DNA of 64,000 nucleotides. It comes from Eutypella sp. D-1 (Eukaryota > Ascomycota > Sordariomycetes > Xylariales > Diatrypaceae). A model generated the notes under the pieces. The model was given only the letters and a program-made list of their open reading frames with translations. It did no database searches and was not told where the DNA came from. Within the stretch, counting starts at the first letter, position 1, and the number at the start of each line of letters is the position of its first letter. The stretch covers positions 310,001-374,000 of the forward strand of contig JAJTTP010000013.1 in NCBI GenBank assembly GCA_023313575.1, in the 5' to 3' direction. Shown piece by piece: positions 46,633-59,267 of this stretch. The translations under genes and the position numbers were made by a program.

Positions 46633-49100
46633 GGTTGTTGATTAAACCCACAATGGGGTCGGAACTTATTAAGGTGCTTTGCTTGGTTGCTTGAATTGCT
46701 TGGATCGCTTGGGATGCTTGGATGGGCTCCCGAAGGAGAATGGTGAAGGGTGAAAGGCCGTGGTCCCGTGTACCCTGACAGGTGGTCCCAGGTAGGATGT
46801 TTTGGATATCAAGCGTAGCAGTTAGTGGCTGGGGGGGGGGGGGGGGGGGTGGAGGTGGCCGGAGATGGTCCGGGTCTTCTCTCTTGGTTGGTATGTAACT
46901 ATTCCAACCCCTGTATCAGTCCGTTACTGTGTATCTCCCTCCGCGATAATGACGACGGCAGATGCCACCAACGAAAACGAGATAAAGCGAGCGTAGCGTC
47001 CAAGAGCGTTCGTTGGGGTTGAATGGTGGCCGACTCTGTCTCTTATCTCTTCCCGAAGGATGGAGGCGCAATACACCACGAACGAACCAACGTCCGACTG
47101 GAATTCGCGACGAGACCAGAATGCGCGGGACACAGCGGGATAGTAGTACGCTCTGCTTTTTCTTGTCTTGGTGTTTGGAATGTAGTCCAGTCAACCACCC
47201 AGTACCTGATTTGCTGATTCTGGCGATCCTATTCGTGATCGTATATTCTGGTTCCGGATCACTATGTTCGTTGGTTGAGAGTTGTGAGATAATGGTTGTG
47301 ATCCTTCTTCGTACAGTATAATCCAAAAGGCAAAACACCGATAAATCGGCCGACACACTAATTAGGCGGGCTAACTGGGCTGGCTAGGTAATAACGAGAA
47401 AGGAAAGGCCAAGGATTGAAACAAAACAGTCAAGGGTTATTTTCTTCCTCCTACGTCCATCAGAATTTGATGGAGTCTATGGTATGTAAACGGTAATGTG
47501 AAGAGGGACTGACTACCCGTGACCGATTACCGCCAAATTGAGTAAAAACAGCAACAATAACAACAACAGGGATTGCCCCGTCTAGTCGTAAATTGGCCCT
47601 AAAATTGCCTCGTTGTGTTATTATTACCGCAGTACCACCGTACAACCAAACGTTTGGTGAGTTGGGAGGTAGTGGGAGGTTGTAGTGAAATGAAAATAAA
47701 TGGTGATAATCAAGTGGTTCCGAACCCCTCTACCCCACAGCCAAAAAAACAACAATGGGAGGGACTTGAGAGAAGGACTTGGGCTTGTCAAGCTTGTCCG
47801 GGCGACTTGAGCGACTAGAGTAGACTACTGACTACCAGATAACTGGATAACTGCCTAGGTGGGTAACTGGATAACTGGGGACCGAGGGGGAAGCTTGAAG
47901 TTGATAAGTGGTCGCTCTTACTATGCGATTGTCGGTTAACCGCCGGGGCTGTATGTAGCTACCTGCTTTGTCTGCCGCAACTTATGTTTGGTTGGTCTCT
48001 TGGAGGTTCTTGGAAGTTCTTGGGCTCTTGGGGTCTGTCTTGACCTCGGGAGGGTCCTTTACTCTACTGGACAAGGCAGGAGGGGGCCACATGTACATAG
48101 AGTGGAAAGGTAAAGGGAGGAAGGGGGGTGACCCGTCTAAACCATCTTTAAACGGGGGGGGATTATGGAAGTTTCAAAATGATGATTAAGGGTCTTAAGT
48201 AACATAGCGGCTGTACGGGTTACATGGGGGGGCTGTAAAGCAATAAGGAGACGTAGAGTGGGTTGGGCTAACAGGGTCATCCTCTCTTGAGGCATGTTTC
48301 AGATTCTCCATATTGGCGCAGCTCGTTTTTTTTTTCTTTCGCGCTCATTTGACTTGTTCCAGTACCTACATAGGTACTCTTGGTATTAAGCGGTACTTAC
48401 TACATACTAAAATACAAGACCGCGCCCATGTGATGAACCTGCTAGCCATGGAGTCGCTTAAAACCGAATCTAAATACAATATACCGAGCAATAAGCAAGA
48501 GAGAGAGAAGCTACCGGATGAATGTACTGAAGTCCATCAAGGGCTGTCTGGGTTATGGACATTGCTCCACATCAAAATCATCCCTGCAACTGATACATAC
48601 TTTATTTGCCCAGCCCACCCGTCGCCGCGGCAGCGATGTAGTGCACGGAGCAACCTGACGTTATCCCGTTATCCCATTATCCCCGACTGGATGCGATTAC
48701 TGCTGCATGTAGGGGACTGAGCAGATGCGGCACCGTGCACCTCCGCATATGCTCCACGTGGGTGGTAGGTAGGCAAGTACTGTACATATGCCGGTAAGTT
48801 GTGCGGTGACGTCGCTATCTGACCAAGTGCTGGCATGTCGGTGCGCTGCTTGTTCTATTTCAACGTTTGCATCCATTCTCGTAAATATCTACAATGTGAG
48901 ATTCAACTGGCACACGGGCGGCATCGTAGCTCCGATGCAATCGGCTCATGAGACAGACCACCGGCCGGGAGAGGCGCACTCAGGAACAAAATTACCAGGA
49001 ATCCCGACAGACAAACATGCAGACCCGACATGGCAGCCTAGAAAGCTCAGCCAGCCAGCCAGCGGTCTGACCTACATACCTGCATAGCTCGACGATCATA
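46633..49100. other. Gene-poor region upstream of chitin synthase
   Basis: About 2.5 kb. The proximal part is a G/A-rich probable leader and promoter of the chitin synthase gene. The rest holds short ORFs without family resemblance and a poly-G run. Confidence 0.55.
46831..46849. repeat. Poly-G homopolymer run (19 G)
   Basis: Nineteen consecutive G about 200 bases upstream of the chitin synthase start codon; the minus-strand transcript would read it as poly-C if transcribed. Confidence 0.8.
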
Positions 49101-49383
49101 CTATGGTATTAGGGGTAAGTCTTAACACACTGTCAAGTATCGGCGCCACAGTGGGTAAACTCTAACTATTTATGGTATTCTTTTAGCCTTTTTGGATAAA
49201 GGCTTAACTATTTTTTACTGTAGGCTTAGCTGTTTTAAATTTTAAGGTAACTATTCTCGGTATAGGTTGTTAACACTCCGGGTACTTTGGTAATTTAACG
49301 CTATTGCTAGATAGGTATAGCTATGCCAAGCGCTGTGGCGGCGATACCTGACAGTGTGTTAAAACTTTTGCCTGATACCATAG
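49101..49383. mobile_element. Tc1/mariner-type MITE with 51-bp terminal inverted repeats
   Basis: The left arm (49101-49151, beginning CTATGGTATTAGG) and the right arm (49333-49383, ending CCTGATACCATAG) are near-perfect inverted repeats of 51 bases with about nine mismatches; both end in the CTGTGG/CCACAG block. The element is flanked by TA on each side (49099-49100 and 49384-49385), the target duplication of Tc1/mariner elements. The 181-base core is AT-rich and has no coding capacity, so this is a non-autonomous element depending on a transposase elsewhere. It sits in a gene-free interval. Confidence 0.82.
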
Positions 49384-49385
49384 TA

Positions 49386-52190
49386 CATACAATGTCTAGC
49401 TTCAGTACGGTACTTATATATGCATGGCGCATGCAGAGAGGGAAAAACAAAAGTGGATTATGTTATACAGCAGCTCAGCGCAGCGCAGCTCAGCACCACA
49501 CAGCGCCACAAAGCAAAGCTGGCGAATGTCTAAATAAAGCACGGAAAATCCCTGCATAAGGTTTAGTCAGGGTCCAAAGAGATAATAAGTTAGTACATAT
49601 CTCGAGTTATCTAACCTAACCTATCTCAAACCTTGGAAAAAACGCCGTCCCATCGAGCTGAACCACCGCCGTCAAGCCCATGCTTGATTTCCCGCCGCTT
49701 TCGAGTCCCTGCATACAGCCAATGGAGTGCCCGCTCACAGCCTTAGGCAGCTGTTTAATAGCCATGGCATTATCATTAAAACTCGAACAGCGCCTTTGCT
49801 CTCTTATTGGTACATATCCCTATATGGATATTACCCGGCGATCTCTTAACTATATACGTACGTTAGTAGGTCATTACTGACGTACGACATCATTCCGCCC
49901 CCACCTAGGTTATTATCGGTATAATACTTGGTAACGATGGAGGGACGGCAATTGCCCAGGTGGTAGCCTGCCTACCTAGCGGAAATAGAAACGAGTGGCT
50001 CGTACCTGAGCTACCTCTCCCAACTTACTAGATACCTCTTAGCTTGAGTTATTCGCGGCCGCTCGCCACAAACCCCACATCTAGGCGAACACGCAAGAAG
50101 GGTAGGGACTCAGCCACCCGGACGCGCAGCCGCCAACTTCCCGGTTGACGACGACAACGGGTCCCCCCCTCCCCTCTCTTCGACGATACGAATTACGACC
50201 GCAGCGAGCGCCGGAGCTCTCTATGTATGTCAGACTTCGCCTGCTCGCATCATGATTTGACTGTTGGCGTCGGAGCTGGATTGGTATCCTCCGCAAGAGA
50301 GTTACGTCCGGTCGTCGGTGTGCGATTGCCAGGGGGTAAATAACGTTGCGACGTCTTCAGCCTCTCTATGTAGATTCCCCCTTTGATTTTAGGAAGTCCG
50401 CGTCATGTGCTTATAAAGACGTAGCACAAGCTGGCAGTAAAATGTTGATGGGCTTGGTAAACCAACGTAGAATCTGAGCCACTAACTTACAGCAGCCCTT
50501 ACTCCGCATTGCACGTGTACGGCACAAGAACCGACGCGGGCCGAGAATCCGAAACTCAGACATCCGGGCAAGCCTTTGGAGTTCCGGGAAGGGCCGAACG
50601 TCGATACAGTTGTTCTGTCTGTGACTGGTAATCGGTTAGTAGTAGTACGTACATAGACGCAAATGAAAGAACACCATATAGGTATACTAGCATGAGCTTT
50701 TTGGTACCTGTTTAGTGACCGTCACATGTGATTTGGAGTGCGGTGGTTCTTCCCAGTAAGCCCATGTCCGATGACAAGCGCGTGGAGCCGGGTCATGCTC
50801 CGGAGTATACGGGAAGGCAAGGAGGTTTCGTATTCGTGTCACGCAATGTCAATACATACTTAGTTCACATTGTGGTGGCGTAAGTATAGTATAGATCCCT
50901 TCGTCACGTGAGAGAGTAGGGCGTCTTCTGTAACCTTAGCATCGCAATGTAAAATCATCACGGCGAAGCCAGCCCCTATTTGTTTAGGGAAGCGACGATT
51001 CCCGCTTCTACAGTCAGGTGACACAGTGCCGGACGCGGAGCGAGCATGTCGTCCCGCACCGGCGACTGATACAGTGAAATACAGGTGTCAGAGCAAACCC
51101 CCGTTCCTGCGTAAGTGTGCTACCATCGCCGGCCGTGGTAAATGAATGGATAGGTCTCCGCTCCGCTCCGAGTCGGGAAGTACCCCAAGAAGAACCTGAC
51201 TCAAGGACCCTTGGTATAGAGCGAACGCGTAGAGGTCAACCGGCAGAATCGGCCGATACTGCACTCGTTGGAGGAGTAGTAGCAGGACCCCCGCCTGCCT
51301 CGACAGCACCGGCCGGGGGGAAAGAAGAGCGATGGCCCCCATTGTGTTTTGATGCAGTTTAGACCATATTTGGTCGCTGCCCTGGGGTATCACATGATGT
51401 ACCTACATACCTTTTCTCTGGTGGAATAATAGCTTAGCTTAGCTACAGCAAGGGAGGAGTCAAGTCGAGTGAAGACGGCTTTTGTAGCGCAGACCTACTA
51501 TTTAAGTAAATTGTTAATATATCTCCGGCCCTCGTGACGGGGTACACTTATATATATATATCTCTATACGGCATGTACGGCAGGGCATCCATTATTTCCG
51601 GGAGTAGGAGTAGGTATGCCACTGCTTCTACGCAAGTGAACACGGCCACGACGAATCGACCTAAACCGTAGAGCTCTAGGAGAATAGGTATAGATATAGA
51701 TAATCTTGGTAGCCTGTAAAAATCTACAAGCCGTATTCATTGAATCAACTACTATATATCTATCTATAGGACACTCACTCACTCACTCACTCACTCACTC
51801 AATCTCCATGGACAAGACCAGGCCGAGGGCCGTTAGCTGGAATCTCGACTTCCGGCATGGACTTGACTGGTCAGCCGGACGCCGTTCATGCTAATTACTA
51901 CACTCTACTCGGAAACGCATTCCAAACATTGCAGGTAGAGATACGATGACGGAACCTTTCCTTTCCTTTTCCTGTTCCTTTCTTTTCTTTTTTTTTCTTT
52001 TGTTTTTTCTGGTTTTATTCCGCCGTTTTTCTCATTCTTCTACTTCGCAGCTTTTTCAATGTAACTTATACGCATTGCAGACAGACAGACACATTTTACA
52101 CCGAACGGCGGTAGTAAGCCTTCCTTTCTTTCTCTCTATCTATCTACAACTAACTAACTAACCTACCCCAAGCAACCCTACACAAGGAAC
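49386..52190. other. Gene-poor region between the MITE and sly1
   Basis: About 2.8 kb. It contains a CTCA tetranucleotide microsatellite (about 51772-51800) and T-rich tracts (51955-52020) that are probably the 3' flank of sly1. No coding sequence or RNA gene was recognised. Confidence 0.55.
51772..51800. repeat. CTCA tetranucleotide microsatellite
   Basis: About seven tandem CACT/CTCA units in intergenic sequence. Confidence 0.8.
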
Positions 52191-54905
52191 TTAACCGCTG
52201 ACCTCACGACCAAGCCTCTCAAGCTCCTCGCTGATGAACTCGCGGGCGTTGAGGAGCTCCGTGCTGCCGTAGACGACGCGCTTGCGGGCGGCGGCGCCCT
52301 TGGCGCCCTCGCCGGTGCGCGCGACCCACTCCTGCAGGTTGCCGTACTCGTCCATGCTGCCGCCGCCGACTGTGAACACGACCGCGTCCGAGAACCCTTG
52401 TCTGCGCTGGCCGAAGGTGGCGCCGGTGCCGGGGCCGGGAGCGCCGCCGACGCCGGGAAGCGCGCCCGGCGCCGGAGACCCCGCCCCCGCTCGCAAGACC
52501 GCGCTCGGCGGCGGCATCGTGCCCCGCGCGTTGGCGCTGCGCGGGTCGAAGTACAGGTAGTTCTCTGTCTTGGCCATGGCGGACGTCGAGGCTGCCTGCG
52601 GGTCCATGATGGACTCGACGATCTTGGTGATGGTCAGGTCGCGGTCCGCGGGCAGGAAGTTCTTGATGCCGCCGATTAGGGAGTCGAAGTTCGATGCGAG
52701 GTTGCCGGGCACGCCGACGCCCGTGTCCTTGAGCCGGTCCGTGAGGCGCGTGGAGAGCGACGAGAAGCGCCCGAAAAGATCGGATGTCTGCGATGGCTGT
52801 GAGGACGGGTTGTTGATGGTCGTTAGTTGTGTCATCTTCGTCGTTGCGCGGACCCTGTCGTAGAGTTTAGCTTTTCTTGTACATCCATCCACGGCATATG
52901 ATGGGAATAAATACGTACTGCCGGATGTAGGGGAGGCAGGCAATGTCTACGCCCGCCGTCGCGAGGGCGTCCTTGAACTGGTTCCACTCCGCCGTGGAGA
53001 CGTCCTGCTCGGTACTCAGGAACCAGATGATGAACAGCCGCAGCTTATCCAGGGGGTCCTTCCCCTTAGTCTCGTCCTTGATGATCTCGAGCACCTGGGC
53101 TTTGGTCTGCTTCATCACGTTCTCCTCCACTTGGAAATAGTTGTCGAGCTGCCGGTCTTTAATACCCGTTAGAAGCGCCGCTAAGATGTTCATGTGCATG
53201 TCTAGCGTCGCCTTGCGCTCCCGCAGCTCCGGCAGTAATGTGATCGCCTGGGATGTCTAATGTCAGAGCCTGATTGTATGCGATCATCAGTCGCATATTT
53301 GTTGCGGAGCATCTACCTACCGCTTTCAGGTGCTGCGCCTTGGCACTCGTGTCGTTCTGAAGGTCCTCAAGGGACGACGCGCCCGTCTTCTTCGTGATTT
53401 CCGCCGCGTCCTCCTTGTACTTGCTGAGTTCTTCGTCTATAGTTAGCTTGGGTCCACCGCCAGTCATTTTGTGTTCGCGCCTCACCCGTGTCGATATCCT
53501 CCGCTACCTGGGGAAACGGCAAGCCCGCGTTCTTGACCCAGAAGAAGTCGCTGGATGTTAGGTCGTACGACTTCTTCGTTGAACCCCGCGCGGGGTTATT
53601 CTCGTCTATGGGTGTCTCAATGGTTATCCGGTTTAGCTTCATATTAAGCACGTCGTGGACTAGACTCTGATATGTCCATCTGAGGCATCGTGGGTTAGTT
53701 ATGTGTAATGCTATAGGTCCTACGTAGGCTATAGGATTGGTGAAGGCATAATGCGATAGGAATGGCTTACGAGTGTGAAAGCATGGAATTGAGATCGACG
53801 TTACGGTCGAGTATGATGAGGACGGGGCGCGAGGTGGGTGTACCAGCCGACGAGGCCGGCCTTGCGCTGGACGAGAAAAGATTGTCGCGCGAGTTGAGGA
53901 TATGGTCGCGCAGCTTGCGATCGAGCTTCCCTATAGAAGTGGTTAACCAGATATTTATTACCTTGGTAGGCATGCGCTATGGTATGCGCCGTGGTATGCG
54001 CCGTGGTATGCGCCGCGTTTATAAGACATACCGGCTATCATCTCGGCCGCAGCACCCTTGGGACACCTGATTATAGGCACGACACCTGCTGTCATCAGCC
54101 GAACCGCACATGGACTAGCGAGGGCGGCGGAAGATCATCATACCCATAGTCACGATGACGCTGAAGAGACCGCTCACTATCCTGTCTACAACGCTATCCA
54201 GCTCCTCGTCTGTGGTCTTGGCACTATTTAGGGTCCAGTAGGTATGCTTCTTTTGCATGCCTAGGCTGAAGAGATCGGGTTCCGCAACGATGAAATTCAG
54301 ATACTGGTCGAACAACTGGGCGATCTTGTCGGAGTTGCCGGCGGTGGCTGTCTGAGTGGCGAAGTCTTCGAGAAGGGGACGAGGTATGGAAGAGAGGAAG
54401 TTAAGATAGGCGGGGGAGTAGAGCCCCTTTTGGAGGTCGGAGGTTATGGTCTGGAGATTCTGGGCGGTGGGCTCGACGAGATAGACGACGGGAACATCTT
54501 CTATAGGATGTCGATTCGAGGCGATGTGCATGTGCATGGTGACGCCTAGTGAGCGCAGATCACTGACACGCATGACGGAACTTATCACGTCGCGGCCTGT
54601 GAAAAGTCGAAGCCGAAGTCGAAGGTATTCCGTTAGACAGGAGCCGCGTGTGGCGTGGGGAGCGGAAACAGAGAGCAGGGAGGCGTACCTAGGTCGTCGA
54701 AGACGAGTACCTTCCATATAGGATCTCCCTGAGAAGTCAAGATAGGGACGGCGGGGGCCAGTCCATTGGCGTGGGCGTCATTCTCCTCCTTTTGATCGAG
54801 CGGTTCGTTAAGATTTAGGACTTGCTTAAGAGATGTGATTTGGCGATCTCGCAAGGAGTGTCCCTTGGGCGCCACAGCTCCCGTGGCGGTTGTCGCCGAT
54901 GCCAT
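52191..54905 (-). CDS. sly1: Sec1/Munc18-family protein Sly1 (ER-Golgi SNARE regulator)
   Basis: SM protein that binds the Golgi syntaxin Sed5 and promotes SNARE assembly in ER-Golgi traffic; essential in yeast. Eight exons: 54905-54689, 54596-54144, 54088-54032, 53930-53771, 53679-53486, 53436-53321, 53247-52919 and 52854-52191, with introns of 49-101 nt, give 729 aa. Sly1-specific stretches include RQITSLKQVLNLN at the start, KVLVFDDLGRDVISSV, VYLVEPTAQNLQTI, VIVTMAGVVPIIRCPKGAAAEMIA, the SM core [65 protein letters not shown] and NYLYFDPRSANARG near the end. The seventh intron is placed so that LPYIRQ joins VRATTKMTQL. A Pro/Gly/Ala-rich insert (about 620-660) separates the last motifs and is variable in fungi. 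Exons are GC-rich. Confidence 0.95.
53969..54016. repeat. 12-bp tandem repeat inside sly1 intron 3
   Basis: Roughly four copies of a ggtatgcgccgt unit, the first degenerate, within the intron at 53931-54031. They contribute nearly half of the intron length. Confidence 0.75.
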
Positions 54906-57900
54906 TGTCGAGAATGTGAGAGAGTGTGTGAGGGTGAGGGTATCGTGGCGAATCGGGTTTGAGGCGAAAACTGAAAGATGGGAGATGCAATAAGGGGCAG
55001 CACCTTCAGACCTGAGCTGGCTGGCTTGCTGGCTGGCTGGCTGGGTTGATATCTAGGTAGATATTCGAGGTCGAATCCCCTGATACTCAAGTAATTACCA
55101 GGGCTTCCGTAACAATTCGAACAATTCGAACACAACGAAACACGACGAAGGGAAGCGGCCAAATTGTTCAGCGGTCGCAACTCATCGTGGCCGCTCGTTA
55201 AGCCGAGCTCTGAGTTAATTGGGCGCCGTACGTAGACAAGCCTTTTTATCTTTTATTACCAGCGGAAGCACCGGGGAGAATACTAAACTGGAGAGTCTAG
55301 AATATGTCGCTATAGATGTCGCTGTAGACGTCGTTATCGATATGTCGATATCTTGGTCTATGTCGATGTGGTCCGTATTTTGGCAAGGCAGCTCTGGAAC
55401 TCCTCCGTCAGTTCGTCATGTGTTAAGTGGCGATCGTTACTATGTAGAGAGAAGGGATCTAAGGCTAACTACAAGACCACTGAAAGACTACTTAGTACTG
55501 AAAGTACCTCTAAGCTGACCTACCCTACTTAGGTACTAGGTAGGTACGCGATAGAGAGCTTCAACTCCTCCACCAACCTGGGCAGGCAGGCAAGGCTTGC
55601 AGCCAGGTCAGTAACTTCCGGAGACCACTGCCTTACCAGCTAACCAATCTTGATCACCTTCAGCGCTACCAGTCCAGCCAGGTAGCTACTCTCTCACCTT
55701 CCAGGTACCGCTATGGAAGACTTGGACCTAGCTGATTGGCTGGAAACCTAAAGATTGTGGAACATCGGCATCTGTAAGCGCCGATATGGAGACCTTACAG
55801 GGAGGTCGAGCCTTGAAGACCTGAGCAACCTTAGAATTGGAAGGTACATACGAACTCAAAGCACGATGTAACGATATCACGACAAGACAGTACCTATAAT
55901 CAGGTACATTTCAGGTTTCCAAGTTATCGTCTTTTTATGGAAGCAAATAATTTATGAATATGTACGTTACACCCGGACGCCATATCATACTACCTTCGCC
56001 CTTACCTAACGTACTTAGGTACCTAGGTAGGAGGTAGGTACAAGGACAGTAAGACAGACAGAGCCAAAGATCTCGGGAGCTATGGGCATCGATTAAGTAC
56101 CTCTCCATGTGATTTCATCAAGTGGGAAATTTCCAAATCAAGAATACATGTACACCTACCTAAGTAAGTATCCATGGATGTTCTCGTCATTCTGGTCGCA
56201 TTCGTTTGTCGCCCAACATCCCGAGGTCTAAATTGAGCGCTCCAGGGCTGAGACTACCTAACCTTGAACTCGTACCGAGCCGGTACTTTATATAGAGTAC
56301 AAAGGCTCGGTAACTTTAGAGCCGTGGTGGAAGCAACGACGGATATTGATTAGTGGCGAAACACCTGCATCGCCTAGAAGTTGTTGCTTATTCATATTGC
56401 TTGATTGCATGTGCCAGCTGGAGGCGGCCGGATTGTCATACTTCGTCAGGGGTTTCCCAAGGTTCCCTCCCTGACAGTCGCCCCCCCAAAGAACCCCAAA
56501 GAAAGCCAGCCTTAGCCCGGAGGCTTCAAGGTACCTACCTAGGTACATAAGTACCCTTGTACAAGTATACATGTAACTAATAGGTCCGTATCAAATGACC
56601 AATAAGCTTACCTGCCAACCTGAAGCGTACTTCCCACACGTAGTACCTACCTGGTAGGTACTTGGTCGTTTAGGTAGCCTCCAAAAAACCTTCCCCTACA
56701 CCCGCATTTCTCTAATGTCCCCATCTGCTACCACTCCCTTCCTTCACTCAGTCACCCTTTAAACTCTACCGTTCGCGTTCCTCTTCCTCTTACGCTTCTA
56801 AAGTTTCTCTTCTCGTAGAACAACCACAATCATCATCGAATCTATAGCACTTCACCCTCTGTCTACGTCTTTTAACTAACCACCGACCCATCGATCCTAT
56901 CGTGTCCATCGCCATCGTCGTTGATCGGATACAGCTCTATAATTCTCTATCTGGCCTGTCAATTGCTAATGAAAGTACCACGCCAGACATCTTTGTTCAA
57001 TACTTAACCCACCCCGACGAGATATTCAATATAGTTAAAAAGCCTTTTCCCATCACGTTGACGACATCATCTCCCAGGTCGCATTTTCGCGTCGATTCCA
57101 TAGAACTGGCCAGTCGTCCATTTATTTAATCTTCCCCTCCCTTCGATCGGTCGATATAGGTTCCAGCTTATTCTTAATATCTCATTGAAATAAGACTTGT
57201 CAAATTGTGCAAAGAAGGGAAAAGAACCATGTTGTAAAGCGCGTCATCCCTCAGATAAAGAGGGCATGACGATGCTCCTATCTTCTCTGCTAATAAAGAG
57301 ATAAAAAGGGCGCATCGAGGCGACTTTGACTGGGAATTAGCCCGGGTTGATCAGGGTAGGTCATTGAAATAATTATCACAAACTTTCCCCCTTATTCCCT
57401 CTTGCCATCACCATATCACACACGTACACTATAGCATTTCGCGCAACTTCGCGCACTTCGCGGTCTCTTCATAGAAAGCATGTACTCTTCAAATTTGGCT
57501 GGCCTGTGTTGTCATGTTCTGGTTCGCCAGCCACCGAACGAACCCTGATCCGCGCATTGCTATGGAATCGCGTGATCGACAGGGATCTGTCGGATGGCTA
57601 GCCTATACAGAACTTGACGGCCAACACTACCATATAATACTTGAGTTCCTTTCTATTTTAACTGCAACGCATTTTAAAAGAAAGACGCGGAGAGGGAGAG
57701 AGAGAGAGAGAATGGACGCGGATCAGGTTCGGGCCCAGGATCTGGTGGTATAAAGAGTATAACTTCTAAGTCACAAATTCCCTAGAGCTGGGAGAGGCTG
57801 AGTAAAAGGGTTGGCTGAGAGGATACCTACTACACAGAGCACGGAGATCTACTACGCAAAGATCAAGATCAAAATCAAGATCAGGACTCAAAACACAACT

Positions 57901-59267
57901 AAGATAAACCCCCCTAGTCGACTGGCGCAAAACCAAATACCCGAGCATCACGGGTGTCGTCGGCCTGGCCTCCATCACTGTTGGTCCCCATCACTATTGT
58001 CATCTTCTGCTAGTTTTTGGGTTGATACTCAATACTGCCCAGAATTGGCAACCCTTCCCACCCAAACTACCACCAGTGCCTGGCCCAACTGATAATTCCT
58101 GGGTTGAGAGCATGCCCGGAGTCCATCAAGAACACCTAAACACCACCTTATTACGGGCCTATCCAGTTTCATGTGAATTGCCACCACCATTACTGGTAGA
58201 TCAAGGCCTGGGAGCTCTGATGCTCTGATAAGTCTTATCAGCCTATGGGTTAGGCCTATCTCCCATCCCCTCTGCGGCTTAATGCTCATCGCGGCTTGAT
58301 TAAATACCCCTCGCGGCTCAGCACTATGCGATCAAGCCGCGATACCCTCACCTAGACACAGCCGCACGACATCAATTCCACAAACCAACTCCAAAAAAAT
58401 TTGTGCACCTTCAACAAAATTTTCACCAGCTTCCAAGTGCACACAACTCTCACCTTTCCCATCTTAACAAAGCAGTGGATTCCTCTGCATCCCCTGCAAC
58501 ACTTCCAATGCACAACTCTCTACACTGTCTATGAAGTCTTTAGCAGTGTGATACCTCTCAATACTCTATCTTTTCCATTTTCCTATGCTCTTGCAATATT
58601 TACATTGCTTTTGCATAGTTGGGACCTCAGCATAAATCTACAGTCTTCACAGCTGACAGCCTTCCTCAACCAGCCAGTGCTGGAAGCTGATCGATCTTCC
58701 TTTACTCTTAGATCTGTGGCCTAACTAGTCTGGTCCTAAGTCCTTTGTATGGTGTTCCCCCCTGCACTGCAACTTGAGCTGGACCCACCACACAGGACCC
58801 CAGACTCTTCTGTTCCATCCACACCTCCTGCAGATTGTGTGATATTCTTGGCACACACCCTCTACGGCATCTCTCATCCACACCCACACCTTGTCTAACT
58901 TGTGCATACCATGTGTGTCATGCATCTGTGAAAAGTAACTAACCCAGATCCTCTAGGCCCACGAATGTTTCTGTGTGTCTAGTGTCGTCAAAGATAAACA
59001 AGAGGCCCTTGAGGCAGACAACAGACTTGCTTCATACAAACGAGGTAAGCCAAGTCAACCAAGAGAGCAAAGCGACTTAAAGTGTGTCTGGGATATAATG
59101 GAACGCTATACCGTACTAGGATATGATCACCATATTTATCCAATTAGTGTTCTTCTTTGATCCACATTACTATACCTACTCCCTAGTAGATCAAGAGAAG
59201 CTAACTTATTAGAAGATCACGTGCTTTTCTTTCCCAAAACGGACTGTTCTGGCCAATCACAGCCATC
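54906..59267. other. Long gene-poor divergent region, about 4.4 kb
   Basis: Lies between the divergent sly1 and the Q-rich gene. It is rich in short TACCTA/TAGGTA motifs and palindromes (55500-56700), with GGCT repeats near 55018-55050, a C/T-rich stretch (58380-58900) that may belong to a long leader of the downstream gene, and many short ORFs without resemblance to known proteins. Confidence 0.55.
58288..58343. repeat. 13-bp inverted repeat (hairpin)
   Basis: ATCGCGGCTTGAT at 58288-58300 and its exact reverse complement at 58331-58343, separated by 30 bases that include another GCGGCT copy. It could form a hairpin or be a remnant of a repeat. Confidence 0.7.

Noticed and set aside
50630..50660. 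GGTTAGTAGT stretch considered as a 5S rRNA fragment
   Set aside because: The surrounding sequence does not match the rest of a fungal 5S gene.
55060..55085. B-box-like GGTCGAATCC considered as a tRNA gene
   Set aside because: No matching A box, acceptor stem or cloverleaf can be drawn around it.
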